Assembly (NCBI RefSeq): GCF_001277235.1 | Contig: NZ_CP012266.1 | Span: forward strand, 3,162,001-3,226,000 | From: Cronobacter dublinensis subsp. dublinensis LMG 23823 | GTDB lineage: Bacteria > Pseudomonadota > Gammaproteobacteria > Enterobacterales > Enterobacteriaceae | Direction of reading: 5' to 3' | Length of the DNA: 64,000 bases | Part shown: positions 8,389-16,525 of the stretch, one piece after another | Layout of the letters: each line of letters begins with the position of its first letter | Position numbering within the stretch: position 1 is the first letter of the stretch | Notes under the pieces: generated by a model | Seen by the model: only the letters and a program-made list of their open reading frames with translations | Database searches by the model: none | Told to the model about the DNA's origin: nothing | Position numbers and translations under genes: made by a program

Positions 8389-10068
8389 TCAGAGAATCTG
8401 GCTGAGATGGAGCTGGCCCATCAGCAGCGGGTTATCGCTGTAGTCGACCGGAATGGCGACCACCGCCGGTCCGTCGACATCCATCGCGGCGCGCAGCGTC
8501 GGCTCAAGCGCTTCGGCGCTTTCTACCGCGAACCCGGCGGCGCCGAAGGCTTCGGCATAGACTTTGAAGTCCACCGGTCCGAAGTTAACGCCGGAGAGAC
8601 GCTGGTATTTTTTCTCTTCCTGAATAGCCACCATGTTGTAGGCGTTATCCACCCAGATGATGTGCAGCACGTTGGCTTTCAGGCGCACCGCGGTTTCAAG
8701 CTCCATACTCGATTGCAGGAAGCCGCCATCGCCGGATACCGACACCACTTTACGGCCCGGCTCCACCAGCCAGGCGCCGATGGCCCAGGGCAGCGCCACG
8801 CCCATCGTCTGCTGACCATTGGAGATCATCACCTGACGCGCGCGGAAACTATAAAGGTAGCGGGCAATCCAGATATGGAAGCTGCCCATATCGACCGTCA
8901 GCGTCACGTCGCTGTTGATGATGTCCTGCATGGCGCGCACGATGCGCAGCGGATGTAGCGCGAACTGGTTAAGCTGCGCCCCCCGGCGCGCCAGCAGCTC
9001 GCGCTGGTTCTGGCGGTCGATGAGAATTTCTGACGCGCGGTCGCTTAACACCAGCGGCTGCGCGATGCGTTCAGCGAGTTTTTCCAGCGTACCGGCGATG
9101 TCGCCCACCAGCTCGATTTCCGGCGCGTAATGGCTCTCTTCATACGCAGGTAGCACGTCGATATGCACAAGCGTCGCGTTGCCGCTATTCCACATCGCGG
9201 GCTCATATTCCACCGGGCTGTAGCCGACGCAGATGATGAGATCAGCCAGATGCAGCAGCCGGTCGCCCGCCTGGTTGTTGAACAGCCCGACGCGGCCTGC
9301 AAAGCGGGTGAAGTGCTCCTGATTCACCGCGCCCGCCGCCTGGTAGGTACTGGTGACCGGAATGTGGCTTTTCTCAAGCAGGCGATGCAGCGCGCGGCTG
9401 TTCTCCGGCTGGCTTGCCATCAGTCCCAGCAGAATGACCGGATTTTTGGCCTCACGAATCAGCGCGGCGACATGGTCTATCGACGCCTCCGGCGCGGGCC
9501 CAAGCTTCGGCGCGTTGCCTGCGGGCAGAATGTTGCCCGTCGCGGGCAGGTCGACGATGTCCTGCGGAAGACTGACAAACGCGCTGCCCGGTCGGCCATG
9601 CTCCGCCACGCGGAACGCGTTGGAAACCACTTCCGCAATGGCGTCAGAGGAAGAGACCTCCACGGCGTATTTCGTCACCGGGCTGAACATCGCCACGGTA
9701 TCCATGCTCTGGTGCACCTGGCGCGCTTTATCGGCACGACGCACGGCGCCGCCGAGCGCCACGACCGGGTCGCCTTCGCTGTTGGCGGTCGCCATGCCGG
9801 TAATGAGGTTGCTGCACCCTGGCCCTGAGGTGACCAGCGCCACGCCCGCTTTGCCGGTAATACGCCCGACGGCGGCGGCCATAAACGCGGCGTTGGCTTC
9901 GTGGCGCACCGGGATAATCTGGATAGTGGAATCCAGCAGGGAGTCGAAGACCTTATCGATCTTCGCGCCGGGAATGCCGAAGACCTGTTTTACGCCCTGG
10001 GCTTCAAGCTGGCTAACCACCATGTCGGCACCGTGCGCCCACTGGCGCACCCGGTTTTCGTTATCCAT
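8389..10068 (-). CDS. budB: Catabolic acetolactate synthase
   Basis: 559 residues. This thiamine-diphosphate enzyme condenses two pyruvates to 2-acetolactate with release of CO2. The catalytic Glu is in VRHEANAAFMA (about residue 58), and the ThDP/Mg motif is GDGGFLQSS...NAYN (about 445-475). Like other catabolic (pH 6) enzymes it is encoded without a small regulatory subunit, and next to budA and budC. It starts 21 bases after budA ends. Confidence 0.95.
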   Translation of the reverse strand: MDNENRVRQWAHGADMVVSQLEAQGVKQVFGIPGAKIDKVFDSLLDSTIQIIPVRHEANAAFMAAAVGRITGKAGVALVTSGPGCSNLITGMATANSEGDPVVALGGAVRRADKARQVHQSMDTVAMFSPVTKYAVEVSSSDAIAEVVSNAFRVAEHGRPGSAFVSLPQDIVDLPATGNILPAGNAPKLGPAPEASIDHVAALIREAKNPVILLGLMASQPENSRALHRLLEKSHIPVTSTYQAAGAVNQEHFTRFAGRVGLFNNQAGDRLLHLADLIICVGYSPVEYEPAMWNSGNATLVHIDVLPAYEESHYAPEIELVGDIAGTLEKLAERIAQPLVLSDRASEILIDRQNQRELLARRGAQLNQFALHPLRIVRAMQDIINSDVTLTVDMGSFHIWIARYLYSFRARQVMISNGQQTMGVALPWAIGAWLVEPGRKVVSVSGDGGFLQSSMELETAVRLKANVLHIIWVDNAYNMVAIQEEKKYQRLSGVNFGPVDFKVYAEAFGAAGFAVESAEALEPTLRAAMDVDGPAVVAIPVDYSDNPLLMGQLHLSQIL

Positions 10069-10089
10069 GTTTTTTCCCCTTTCAGACTG

Positions 10090-10869
10090 TTAGTTTTCAA
10101 CCGAACGGATGGCGGCATCGAGATTGTCGGGATGCAGATTGGCGTTAAGAAACGCCGGGTCTGACGGCAGGTCGATCATCAGCTTGTGGATCTCGCCAAA
10201 GGTGAGCACGCCGTTTTCCAGCTGGTAATCGAGCAGATGCCCGCCGCCCTGGCGGTCGTCCGTAATGAAGTGTTCGTGGTAACCCGCGACGTTGATGCCC
10301 TGCATATGCTGCGGCGTGCGAAAGCCCACCAGCACGCCGTCGCGACCATCGAAGCGGAACACCGGCTGGTCGTCGAGCACGTCGGTCATGGCGCGGTACG
10401 GCGGCGTCTGGCGCGGTACGGTGCGGGTATGGGCGTGGCGGAAATGGCCGTCGATGCGCAGCGCGCAGAAAATGTTGTCGGACGGCACCTGGCGGTCAAT
10501 CACGTCATGGATCTGCTGGCGGCTCATCGGCCGGTCGAAACGCTGGCGATAGTGCGGTTTAAACCAGGTCATGACGGCGAACGGCGTTTTCTGATCGGGC
10601 CGCGCTTCGCGGGCGCTGCCGTCGGCGCGCAGCTGATGGACTTCATGGCTGAAGGCAATAAGCTCGCCGTCGAGCTCGTTAAAGGTGCCGAGACCAAAAT
10701 CGCCTTTGGTCAGAAGATCCGCGATGGTGGTATTTCCTTCATAAACGCCGCTCAATAAGGCGCTCATCATGGATGTTTGATATATCACACATTCTGTATC
10801 TTTATCCCGCAGCGCCCGCACGGTTTCCAGCAAGCTTTCCTCGCAAGAACAATCGGTTGCATGGCTCAT
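10090..10869 (-). CDS. budA: Alpha-acetolactate decarboxylase
   Basis: 259 residues. It decarboxylates 2-acetolactate to acetoin and is the first gene of the operon. The metal-binding histidines are in RHAHTRTVPRQTPP and the GINVAGYHEHFITDDRQGGGH motif. I place the start at 10869 (MSHATDCSCEE, the known N terminus), with GAGG 9 bases upstream; an ATG at 10884 would add five residues. Confidence 0.95.
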   Translation of the reverse strand: MSHATDCSCEESLLETVRALRDKDTECVIYQTSMMSALLSGVYEGNTTIADLLTKGDFGLGTFNELDGELIAFSHEVHQLRADGSAREARPDQKTPFAVMTWFKPHYRQRFDRPMSRQQIHDVIDRQVPSDNIFCALRIDGHFRHAHTRTVPRQTPPYRAMTDVLDDQPVFRFDGRDGVLVGFRTPQHMQGINVAGYHEHFITDDRQGGGHLLDYQLENGVLTFGEIHKLMIDLPSDPAFLNANLHPDNLDAAIRSVEN

Positions 10870-10975
10870 TGCACAAATCCTCACTCATATTCCGTAAGAA
10901 ACATTAATCAAATGTTGACCCGATTCAGCGTGAGGTTCCAATATAGAAAGCATCCCGGTTTGAGACGTTTTTGAT

Positions 10976-11848
10976 ATGGAACTTCGTTATTTACGCTATT
11001 TCGTAGCGGTAGCCCAGACGCGGCACTTCACGCGAGCCGCTGAATTACTGGGAATTTCCCAGCCGCCCCTCAGCCAGCAGATCCAGAGACTTGAACGTGA
11101 AGTGGGCACACCGCTGCTGCGTCGCCTGACGCGCGGCGTGGAGCTGACCGAAGCGGGAGAAGCCTTTTATCAGGACGCCTGCCAGATTCTGGCGCTGAGC
11201 GATGCGGCGCTGGAAAAGACGCGCGGTATCGCCCGCGGGGTAAATGGCTCGCTCTCTGTCGGCATCAGCAGCTCCAACGCCTTTCACTCACGCGTCTTCT
11301 CGCTGCTGCATGATTTTCAGCGTCGTTACCCGGCCATTACGCTGCTACAGCAAGAGGCCAATATGGCCGCGCTGATGCACGATTTGCAGGAAGGTCTGCT
11401 GGACGCCGCGTTTGTCCGCCTGCCCTGCGAGAGCAGTAAAGCGTTCAACCTGCGCCTCATTGACGAAGAGCCGATGGTGGCGGCATTGCACCGCAATCAT
11501 CCGCTGAGCGCACGGGATGAACTGGCGTTAAGCGATCTTGTCGGGACGCCGCTGGTGCTGTTCCCGCGCGAGGTGGCGCCAGGCCTGTATGAACTGGTCT
11601 ATAACGCCTGTTTGCGCGCAGGGCTCGCGCCTGCCGACAGCCAGCAGGCCTCGCAGCTCTCGTCGTCACTCAGCATGGTGGCAGCCGGGTTCGGCTTCGC
11701 GCTGGTGCCAGTGTCGATGCAGTGCATCGCGCATCCGCAGGTGACGTTTCACAGACTGAGCGACCAGACGCTCAAAACCGACATCGCGCTGGCGTGGCGT
11801 AAATTTGAACGCTCGCCGTCCGTGCGTCGCCTGGTGGAGATGTTTTAG
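10976..11848 (+). CDS. budR: LysR-family activator of the bud operon
   Basis: 290 residues, divergent from budA with a 106-base shared promoter region. The N-terminal winged helix (ELRYLRYFVAVAQTRHFTRAAELL...QPPLSQQIQRLE) is classic LysR, followed by a periplasmic-binding-fold effector domain. BudR/AlsR regulators respond to acetate and low pH and activate acetoin synthesis. The arrangement budR-budABC is that of Klebsiella and Enterobacter. The binding site should lie in 10870-10975; I do not assign it base by base. Confidence 0.9.
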   Translation: MELRYLRYFVAVAQTRHFTRAAELLGISQPPLSQQIQRLEREVGTPLLRRLTRGVELTEAGEAFYQDACQILALSDAALEKTRGIARGVNGSLSVGISSSNAFHSRVFSLLHDFQRRYPAITLLQQEANMAALMHDLQEGLLDAAFVRLPCESSKAFNLRLIDEEPMVAALHRNHPLSARDELALSDLVGTPLVLFPREVAPGLYELVYNACLRAGLAPADSQQASQLSSSLSMVAAGFGFALVPVSMQCIAHPQVTFHRLSDQTLKTDIALAWRKFERSPSVRRLVEMF

Positions 11849-11944
11849 CGCGCCAGAATCGCCTGAATTGCCGCAAAAAAGAGGAAGCCTGCGCCCACGC
11901 TGTTTATAGTTACCCGATAAGCGATACCGCAGGGACGAAGAAAA

Positions 11945-12913
11945 ATGATTGTGAACAGCATGGTGTACCGCCGCGATAAAGCGCCGGAAGTGATTAACCT
12001 TGAAGATATCAGCGAGGCGATTGAAGATCCTGACGCGTTTATCTGGCTCGGGCTGTGGCAGCCCGATGCGCCGTTTATGCACATTATCCAGCAGGAGTTT
12101 GGCCTGCACGAACTCGCTATTGAAGACGCCCTCACCGCCCACCAGCGCCCGAAAATCGAGCAGTATGGCGAATCACTGTTTATGGTGGTGAAAACCGCCT
12201 GGATGAACCCGCAGGAGCAGATTGAGTTTGGCGAAACGCACCTGTTTATCGGCAAAAACTTTCTGATAACGGTGCGCCACGGCGCGTCGGAGAGCTACGC
12301 GCCCATCCGCGCCCGCGCCGAAGAAAAGCCCGATATGCTGGCACTCGGGCCGGGTTACGCGCTTTACTGCCTTCTCGATTTCATCGTCGATAACTATCTG
12401 GAAATCACCTCGTCGCTGACCAATCGCATCGGCGAGATGGAAAATACGATGTTTCGCACCGAATTTGATAAACAGGCGGTGCAACAGGTCTATACGCTGC
12501 GTCGTCAGCTGCTGGCTATCCGCAACGCCGCGCTGCCGGTGGATGAGATTTGCAATCAGCTGATCCGCCTGCATGAAGATATCGTGCCGAAGACGCTGCG
12601 CCCGTACCTGCGCGACGTCCAGGATCACGCCCACCATGTGGTGATGGACGCCGAAGATATGCGCGAGATGCTCACCAGCGCCATGCATGTCAACCTGGCG
12701 CTGGTCACGGTGCAGCAGAATGAAGTGGTGAAAAAGCTCGCCGGCTGGGGGGCGATTCTGGTCGTGCCGACGGTGATTTTCAGCATGTACGGCATGAACT
12801 TCGAGAACATGCCGGAGATCCGCTCGGCATTCGGTTATCCCGTGACGATAGGCGGCACCATCGCGGTCTGTTATCTGCTTTACTGGAAGCTTAAGCGTTC
12901 GGGCTGGCTGTAA
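11945..12913 (+). CDS. CorA-family divalent cation transporter
   Basis: 322 residues. A long cytoplasmic N-terminal domain with helical stalk is followed by two C-terminal membrane segments; the first ends in the signature YGMNFENMPE (about residues 284-293), the GMN loop that lines the pore of CorA-type Mg/Co/Ni channels. It is not the classical CorA of E. coli and differs from ZntB; substrate unknown. The 3' end overlaps the convergent cupin gene by 23 bases. Confidence 0.87.
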   Translation: MIVNSMVYRRDKAPEVINLEDISEAIEDPDAFIWLGLWQPDAPFMHIIQQEFGLHELAIEDALTAHQRPKIEQYGESLFMVVKTAWMNPQEQIEFGETHLFIGKNFLITVRHGASESYAPIRARAEEKPDMLALGPGYALYCLLDFIVDNYLEITSSLTNRIGEMENTMFRTEFDKQAVQQVYTLRRQLLAIRNAALPVDEICNQLIRLHEDIVPKTLRPYLRDVQDHAHHVVMDAEDMREMLTSAMHVNLALVTVQQNEVVKKLAGWGAILVVPTVIFSMYGMNFENMPEIRSAFGYPVTIGGTIAVCYLLYWKLKRSGWL

Positions 12914-13247
12914 GATTGACCCGGTCGCCGCGCGTCGTCGGCTGGGAGATAACCAAAAACTCCACCTCGTGTAGCCCGTCGTTGCGCGCCTGATGCGGCG
13001 CCAGCGGCGGAATTTCAATCGCTTCGCCGGGGGAAAGCGTGACGCGCTCGCCGTTAAGCTCCATCGTCAGTTCGCCATGCAACACGAAAAAGCATTGCCG
13101 CGACTGTTCGTGGTAGTGGCGCTGCTCGGCGCGCCCGGCGGGCATACGCTCGTGAATGACGCTAAGCCCGCCGCTTTTTACCAGATGCCAGCCATCGCAG
13201 TCGCCGCCCCACAGATAATGTTCCGCATTCGCCTTGCTGACTTTCAT
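12891..13247 (-). CDS. Small cupin-domain protein
   Basis: 118 residues starting at MKVSKANAEHYLWGG; the start at 13247 has GGAGG 6 bases upstream. One cupin barrel: first motif EQRHYHEQSRQCFFVLHGELTM (His-x-His-like metal ligands), second motif PGEAIEIPPLAPHQARND. Such single-domain cupins bind a metal and often act on small sugars or amino-acid derivatives; no substrate can be given. It converges on and overlaps the CorA-type gene, so the two 3' ends are antisense to one another. Confidence 0.82.
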   Translation of the reverse strand: MKVSKANAEHYLWGGDCDGWHLVKSGGLSVIHERMPAGRAEQRHYHEQSRQCFFVLHGELTMELNGERVTLSPGEAIEIPPLAPHQARNDGLHEVEFLVISQPTTRGDRVNLTASPNA

Positions 13248-13603
13248 GCATCCTCCCGTTTTGTTAAACCGCAAGCGTCGCAGTAAACGCAGCGGTTCGC
13301 AACCACCAGGAATCAGGAATTACGCCCGGTAATTAATTTCTTTTTAATTGTTTTTTAAGGAAAAAAACGGGATGAAAAAAATTATCTCGCCAGGCCGCGC
13401 GTCGCTTGTCACCCCAAAAATAAAGGTTTACATTAGCGCCCGCAGACGTCATTTGACGCGCACGATTTCCAGAGAGCGGTAGCCGCCCATGGGGCCACGA
13501 GAGGGGAATAATCCCAAAGTGATTTGGCCGCGGCTTCATCTCTCTATACTGTGACCTTGCGTATTGATTCAGGCGTGTTTTCAGGCATGCGGAGCGATGT
13601 AAC
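13248..13603. other. Intergenic region upstream of ypdK
   Basis: About 350 bases. The left half holds the cupin promoter region; the right half holds the promoter and leader of ypdK, with a -10-like TATACT near 13544. A 36-codon frame at 13371 has only a distant AAGGA and no other support. No RNA gene is recognised. Confidence 0.5.
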
Positions 13604-13675
13604 GTGAAATATTTCTTTATGGGCGTATCGGTGATTTTACTGTTGTGGGCCGGCACGTTTGCCCTGATGATTTAG
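13604..13675 (+). CDS. ypdK: YpdK, 23-residue membrane protein
   Basis: A tiny gene starting with GTG at 13604 and reading KYFFMGVSVILLLWAGTFALMI after the initiator. It is nearly identical in length and pattern to E. coli YpdK, a verified small inner-membrane protein, and lies in the same place, convergent with alaC. GGAG lies about 10 bases upstream. The whole protein is one membrane helix. Its function is not known. Confidence 0.9.
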   Translation: MKYFFMGVSVILLLWAGTFALMI

Positions 13676-13689
13676 TAAAACACCTGAGT

Positions 13690-13722
13690 AAAAAAAACAG
13701 GAGCCAGCGGCTCCTGTTTTTT
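13690..13722. terminator. Bidirectional terminator between ypdK and alaC
   Basis: Stem AACAGGAGCC / GGCTCCTGTT flanked by an A-run and a T-run; it serves both convergent genes. Confidence 0.9.
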
Positions 13723-14963
13723 TATTCGTCATCCTGCGTGGCGGCGTGTTTTATGCCCGCCGGCAGCAGTCCATCCGCCCTGAACATCGCTTTAATGCCG
13801 CGCACCGCCTGGCGGATACGATCGCTGTTTTCAATCAGCGCGAAGCGCACGTGCGTGTCGCCGTAGTCGCCAAACCCCACACCTGGCGAGACGCAGACCT
13901 TCGCGTCCTGCAGCAGCTTTTTCGCGAATTCGAGCGAGCCCATCGCCGCGTAGGGTTCCGGGATTTTCGCCCAGACGTACATCGACGCTTTCGGGCACTC
14001 CACCATCCAGCCCGCCTCGTGCAGCCCTTTTACCAGGACATCGCGACGGCGTTTGTACTGTTCGGCTATCTCGCGCACGCACTGCTGATCGCCTTCCAAC
14101 GCGGCGATGGCCGCCACCTGTAGCGGCGTAAAGGTGCCGTAGTCGTGATAACTTTTAATCCGCGCCAGCGCGCTCACCAGCTCCTGATTCCCCACCATAA
14201 AACCGATGCGCCAGCCCGCCATGTTGTAGCTTTTGGAGAGCGTGAAGAACTCTACCGCCACCTCGCGCGCGCCTGGCACCTGCATGATCGACGGCGCTTT
14301 CCAGCCGTCATAGACGATATCGGCATAGGCGAGATCGTGCACCACCAGCACGTCATAACGCTTCGCCAGCGCCACGACTTTCTCAAAGAATTCCAGCTCC
14401 ACGCACTGCGCCGTCGGGTTCGACGGGAAGCCTAAAATCATCATTTTCGGCTTCGGGTAGCTTTCGCGGATAGCGCGCTCCAGCTCGTTGAAGAAATCAA
14501 CGCCCTCCACCAGCGGCACCGAACGCACCTGCGCGCCAGCGATCACTGCGCCGTAAATGTGGATCGGGTAACTCGGGTTTGGCACCAGCACCGTGTCGCC
14601 GTGATCGAGCGTGGCGAGCATCAGGTGCGCCAGCCCCTCTTTCGAGCCGATGGTGACAATGGCTTCGGTTTCCGGGTCGATCTCTACCTCGTAGCGCTCC
14701 TGATACCAGCGCGAAATGGCGCGGCGCAGGCGGGGAATGCCGCGCGAGGTGGAGTAGCCGTGCGTGTCCGGGCGCTGGGCCACGGTGCAGAGTTTTTCGA
14801 CGATGTGGGGCGGCGTGGGGCCGTCAGGGTTACCCATGCTGAAGTCGATGATATCTTCGCCGCGCCGACGCGCAGCCATCTTCAGTTCAGCAGTAATATT
14901 GAAAACGTAAGGGGGAAGACGTTCGATACGCGAAAAACGGCGTTTGGGACTGAAATCAGCCAT
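13722..14963 (-). CDS. alaC: Glutamate-pyruvate aminotransferase AlaC
   Basis: 413 residues, a PLP-dependent class I/II aminotransferase that makes alanine from pyruvate and glutamate. The PLP lysine is in TLSKSYNMAGWRIGF (about residue 241), and NPSYPIH and FPSNPTAQC are also conserved. The start at 14963 (MADFSPKRRF) matches E. coli; the frame stays open 48 codons further upstream. That upstream stretch is GC-rich, includes a GCCGC/GCGGC hairpin and six Ala codons in a row in the same frame, and may be a structured leader. Confidence 0.94.
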   Translation of the reverse strand: MADFSPKRRFSRIERLPPYVFNITAELKMAARRRGEDIIDFSMGNPDGPTPPHIVEKLCTVAQRPDTHGYSTSRGIPRLRRAISRWYQERYEVEIDPETEAIVTIGSKEGLAHLMLATLDHGDTVLVPNPSYPIHIYGAVIAGAQVRSVPLVEGVDFFNELERAIRESYPKPKMMILGFPSNPTAQCVELEFFEKVVALAKRYDVLVVHDLAYADIVYDGWKAPSIMQVPGAREVAVEFFTLSKSYNMAGWRIGFMVGNQELVSALARIKSYHDYGTFTPLQVAAIAALEGDQQCVREIAEQYKRRRDVLVKGLHEAGWMVECPKASMYVWAKIPEPYAAMGSLEFAKKLLQDAKVCVSPGVGFGDYGDTHVRFALIENSDRIRQAVRGIKAMFRADGLLPAGIKHAATQDDE

Positions 14964-15204
14964 AGGTTCCTCGAAATGACGTAAGCGCCCGGACCGTCCG
15001 AGCGACGCTGCCGCTGCTGCGGCTCTAAGAACATAGCCTGGAAAATTTTCCGCTGTCGAGAGGCCAGCGAAAAAATAGTTTACGGAACAAAAAACGGGAA
15101 CTTTCATTTGAAAGCTAACCCTGTTTTATTTGATGCGCAGTGGTTATATTAACGTCGATGCAACAAAACAATAACCCCTGTTCACGACAGCTGGAGTCAG
15201 CGAG

Positions 15205-16446
15205 ATGAGCCTACAAATTAACGATATTCCCGCCGCTATCCGTGAGATTAAACAGCAGCTGCGTCAGGCGCTGCCGAACTATCAGGCCGTGTTTGCGGAG
15301 CTTGAAGCGGATATTCAGCGCCAGATTGCGGCAATCCAGCGCGAAACCGCGCGCGGCGAGCATCCGGTGCCGCAAATCGATGCCGACGACATCGTCAATG
15401 GCCGTATCAGCGAGCAACAAAAAGCGCGTATCCGCGAGCGCGGCTGCTGCGTGATTAAAGGCGTATTCCCGGAAACTCAGGCGCGCGCCTGGAACCACGA
15501 AGTGGGCGAGTATCTGGAGCGCAATAACTTCGTTGAGAAACTCAAAAATGCGGCGGAAGATAACTATTTCGGCACGCTTGCCGACAGCAAGCCGCAGATT
15601 TACGGCATTTACTGGTCGAAGCCGCAGGTGGAGGCCCGCCAGGACGCGCGCATGAAAGCCGCTCAGGTGTTTCTCAATAATCTGTGGCAGACCGAAAGCC
15701 ACGGCAAACAGCACTTCGACCCGAACCGCGTGGTGACCTATGCCGACCGCACCCGCCGCCGCCCGCCGCGCTCATCGTCGCTGGGGCTGTCGCCGCACGT
15801 CGACGGCGGCTCGGTGGAGCGCTGGCTCGATGAAAACTTCCGTCACGTCTACCGTCACGTGTTCAGCGGCGAGTGGCAGCGTTATAACCCGTTTGACGCC
15901 GAAGGGCGCGTCGAGGCGCGTGAAATCCCCTCGCCCGCCGTCTGCTCTGTGTTTCGCACTTTCCAGGGCTGGACGGCGCTCTCGGAGCAACGCAAGCACG
16001 GCGGCACGCTGACGCTGCTGCCGGTCGCCAATGCGATGGCGTATATTCTGCTGCGCGCCCTGCAGGATGATGTGCCGGACGATTCGCTGTGCGACGCGAA
16101 GCCGGGCCGCGCGTTATCCATTAACGAACGCTGGCATCCCCTTTTACTGACCGGGATTTCCTCAATTCCCGATATGGAACCAGGCGACACGGTTTTCTGG
16201 CACTGCGATGTCATTCATGCGGTGGAAAACGAGCATCAGGGCGAATTTGACAGCAACGTGATGTATATCGCCGCCGCGCCGTGGTGTGAGAAGAATGACG
16301 CCTATCTGAAGCGCCAGTGGCCCGCGTTCGTGGAAGGCCGCTCGCCGCCAGACTTCGCCCCGGACAATTTCGAAATGGATTTCAGCGGTCGCGCCACCGA
16401 GGCTGCGCTGACGCCTGCCGGGCGCGAACAACTTAAAGGCGCGTGA
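15205..16446 (+). CDS. DUF1479 (YbiU-like) iron/2-oxoglutarate dioxygenase-fold protein
   Basis: 413 residues, full length for the DUF1479 family to which E. coli YbiU belongs. A jelly-roll core has the likely metal triad SPHVDGGSVERW (His-x-Asp) and WHCDVIHAVEN (distal His), plus CSVFRTFQGWTALS. The ribosome site GGAG precedes ATG 15205. No biochemical role is known to me. It is a single gene with its own terminator. Confidence 0.82.
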   Translation: MSLQINDIPAAIREIKQQLRQALPNYQAVFAELEADIQRQIAAIQRETARGEHPVPQIDADDIVNGRISEQQKARIRERGCCVIKGVFPETQARAWNHEVGEYLERNNFVEKLKNAAEDNYFGTLADSKPQIYGIYWSKPQVEARQDARMKAAQVFLNNLWQTESHGKQHFDPNRVVTYADRTRRRPPRSSSLGLSPHVDGGSVERWLDENFRHVYRHVFSGEWQRYNPFDAEGRVEAREIPSPAVCSVFRTFQGWTALSEQRKHGGTLTLLPVANAMAYILLRALQDDVPDDSLCDAKPGRALSINERWHPLLLTGISSIPDMEPGDTVFWHCDVIHAVENEHQGEFDSNVMYIAAAPWCEKNDAYLKRQWPAFVEGRSPPDFAPDNFEMDFSGRATEAALTPAGREQLKGA

Positions 16447-16451
16447 CCGGC

Positions 16452-16487
16452 AAAACCTGGCGGCTGGTCAAGGGCCGCCAGGTTTTC
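16452..16487 (+). terminator. Terminator after the DUF1479 gene
   Basis: Long stem AAAACCTGGCGGC / GCCGCCAGGTTTT, followed by CTAT. Confidence 0.88.
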
Positions 16488-16525
16488 TATCATGTCCCCT
16501 TTCCTGCCAGACATCCGGGTTATCC

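Noticed and set aside
11945..12913. Calling the CorA-type gene zntB
   Set aside because: Family membership is clear from GMN, but I cannot distinguish the subfamily by eye, and the gene context is not that of E. coli zntB.
13371..13481. 36-codon frame with a distant AAGGA upstream of ypdK
   Set aside because: No recognisable protein, poor codon pattern and no conserved neighbour link; the start is too far from the purine run.
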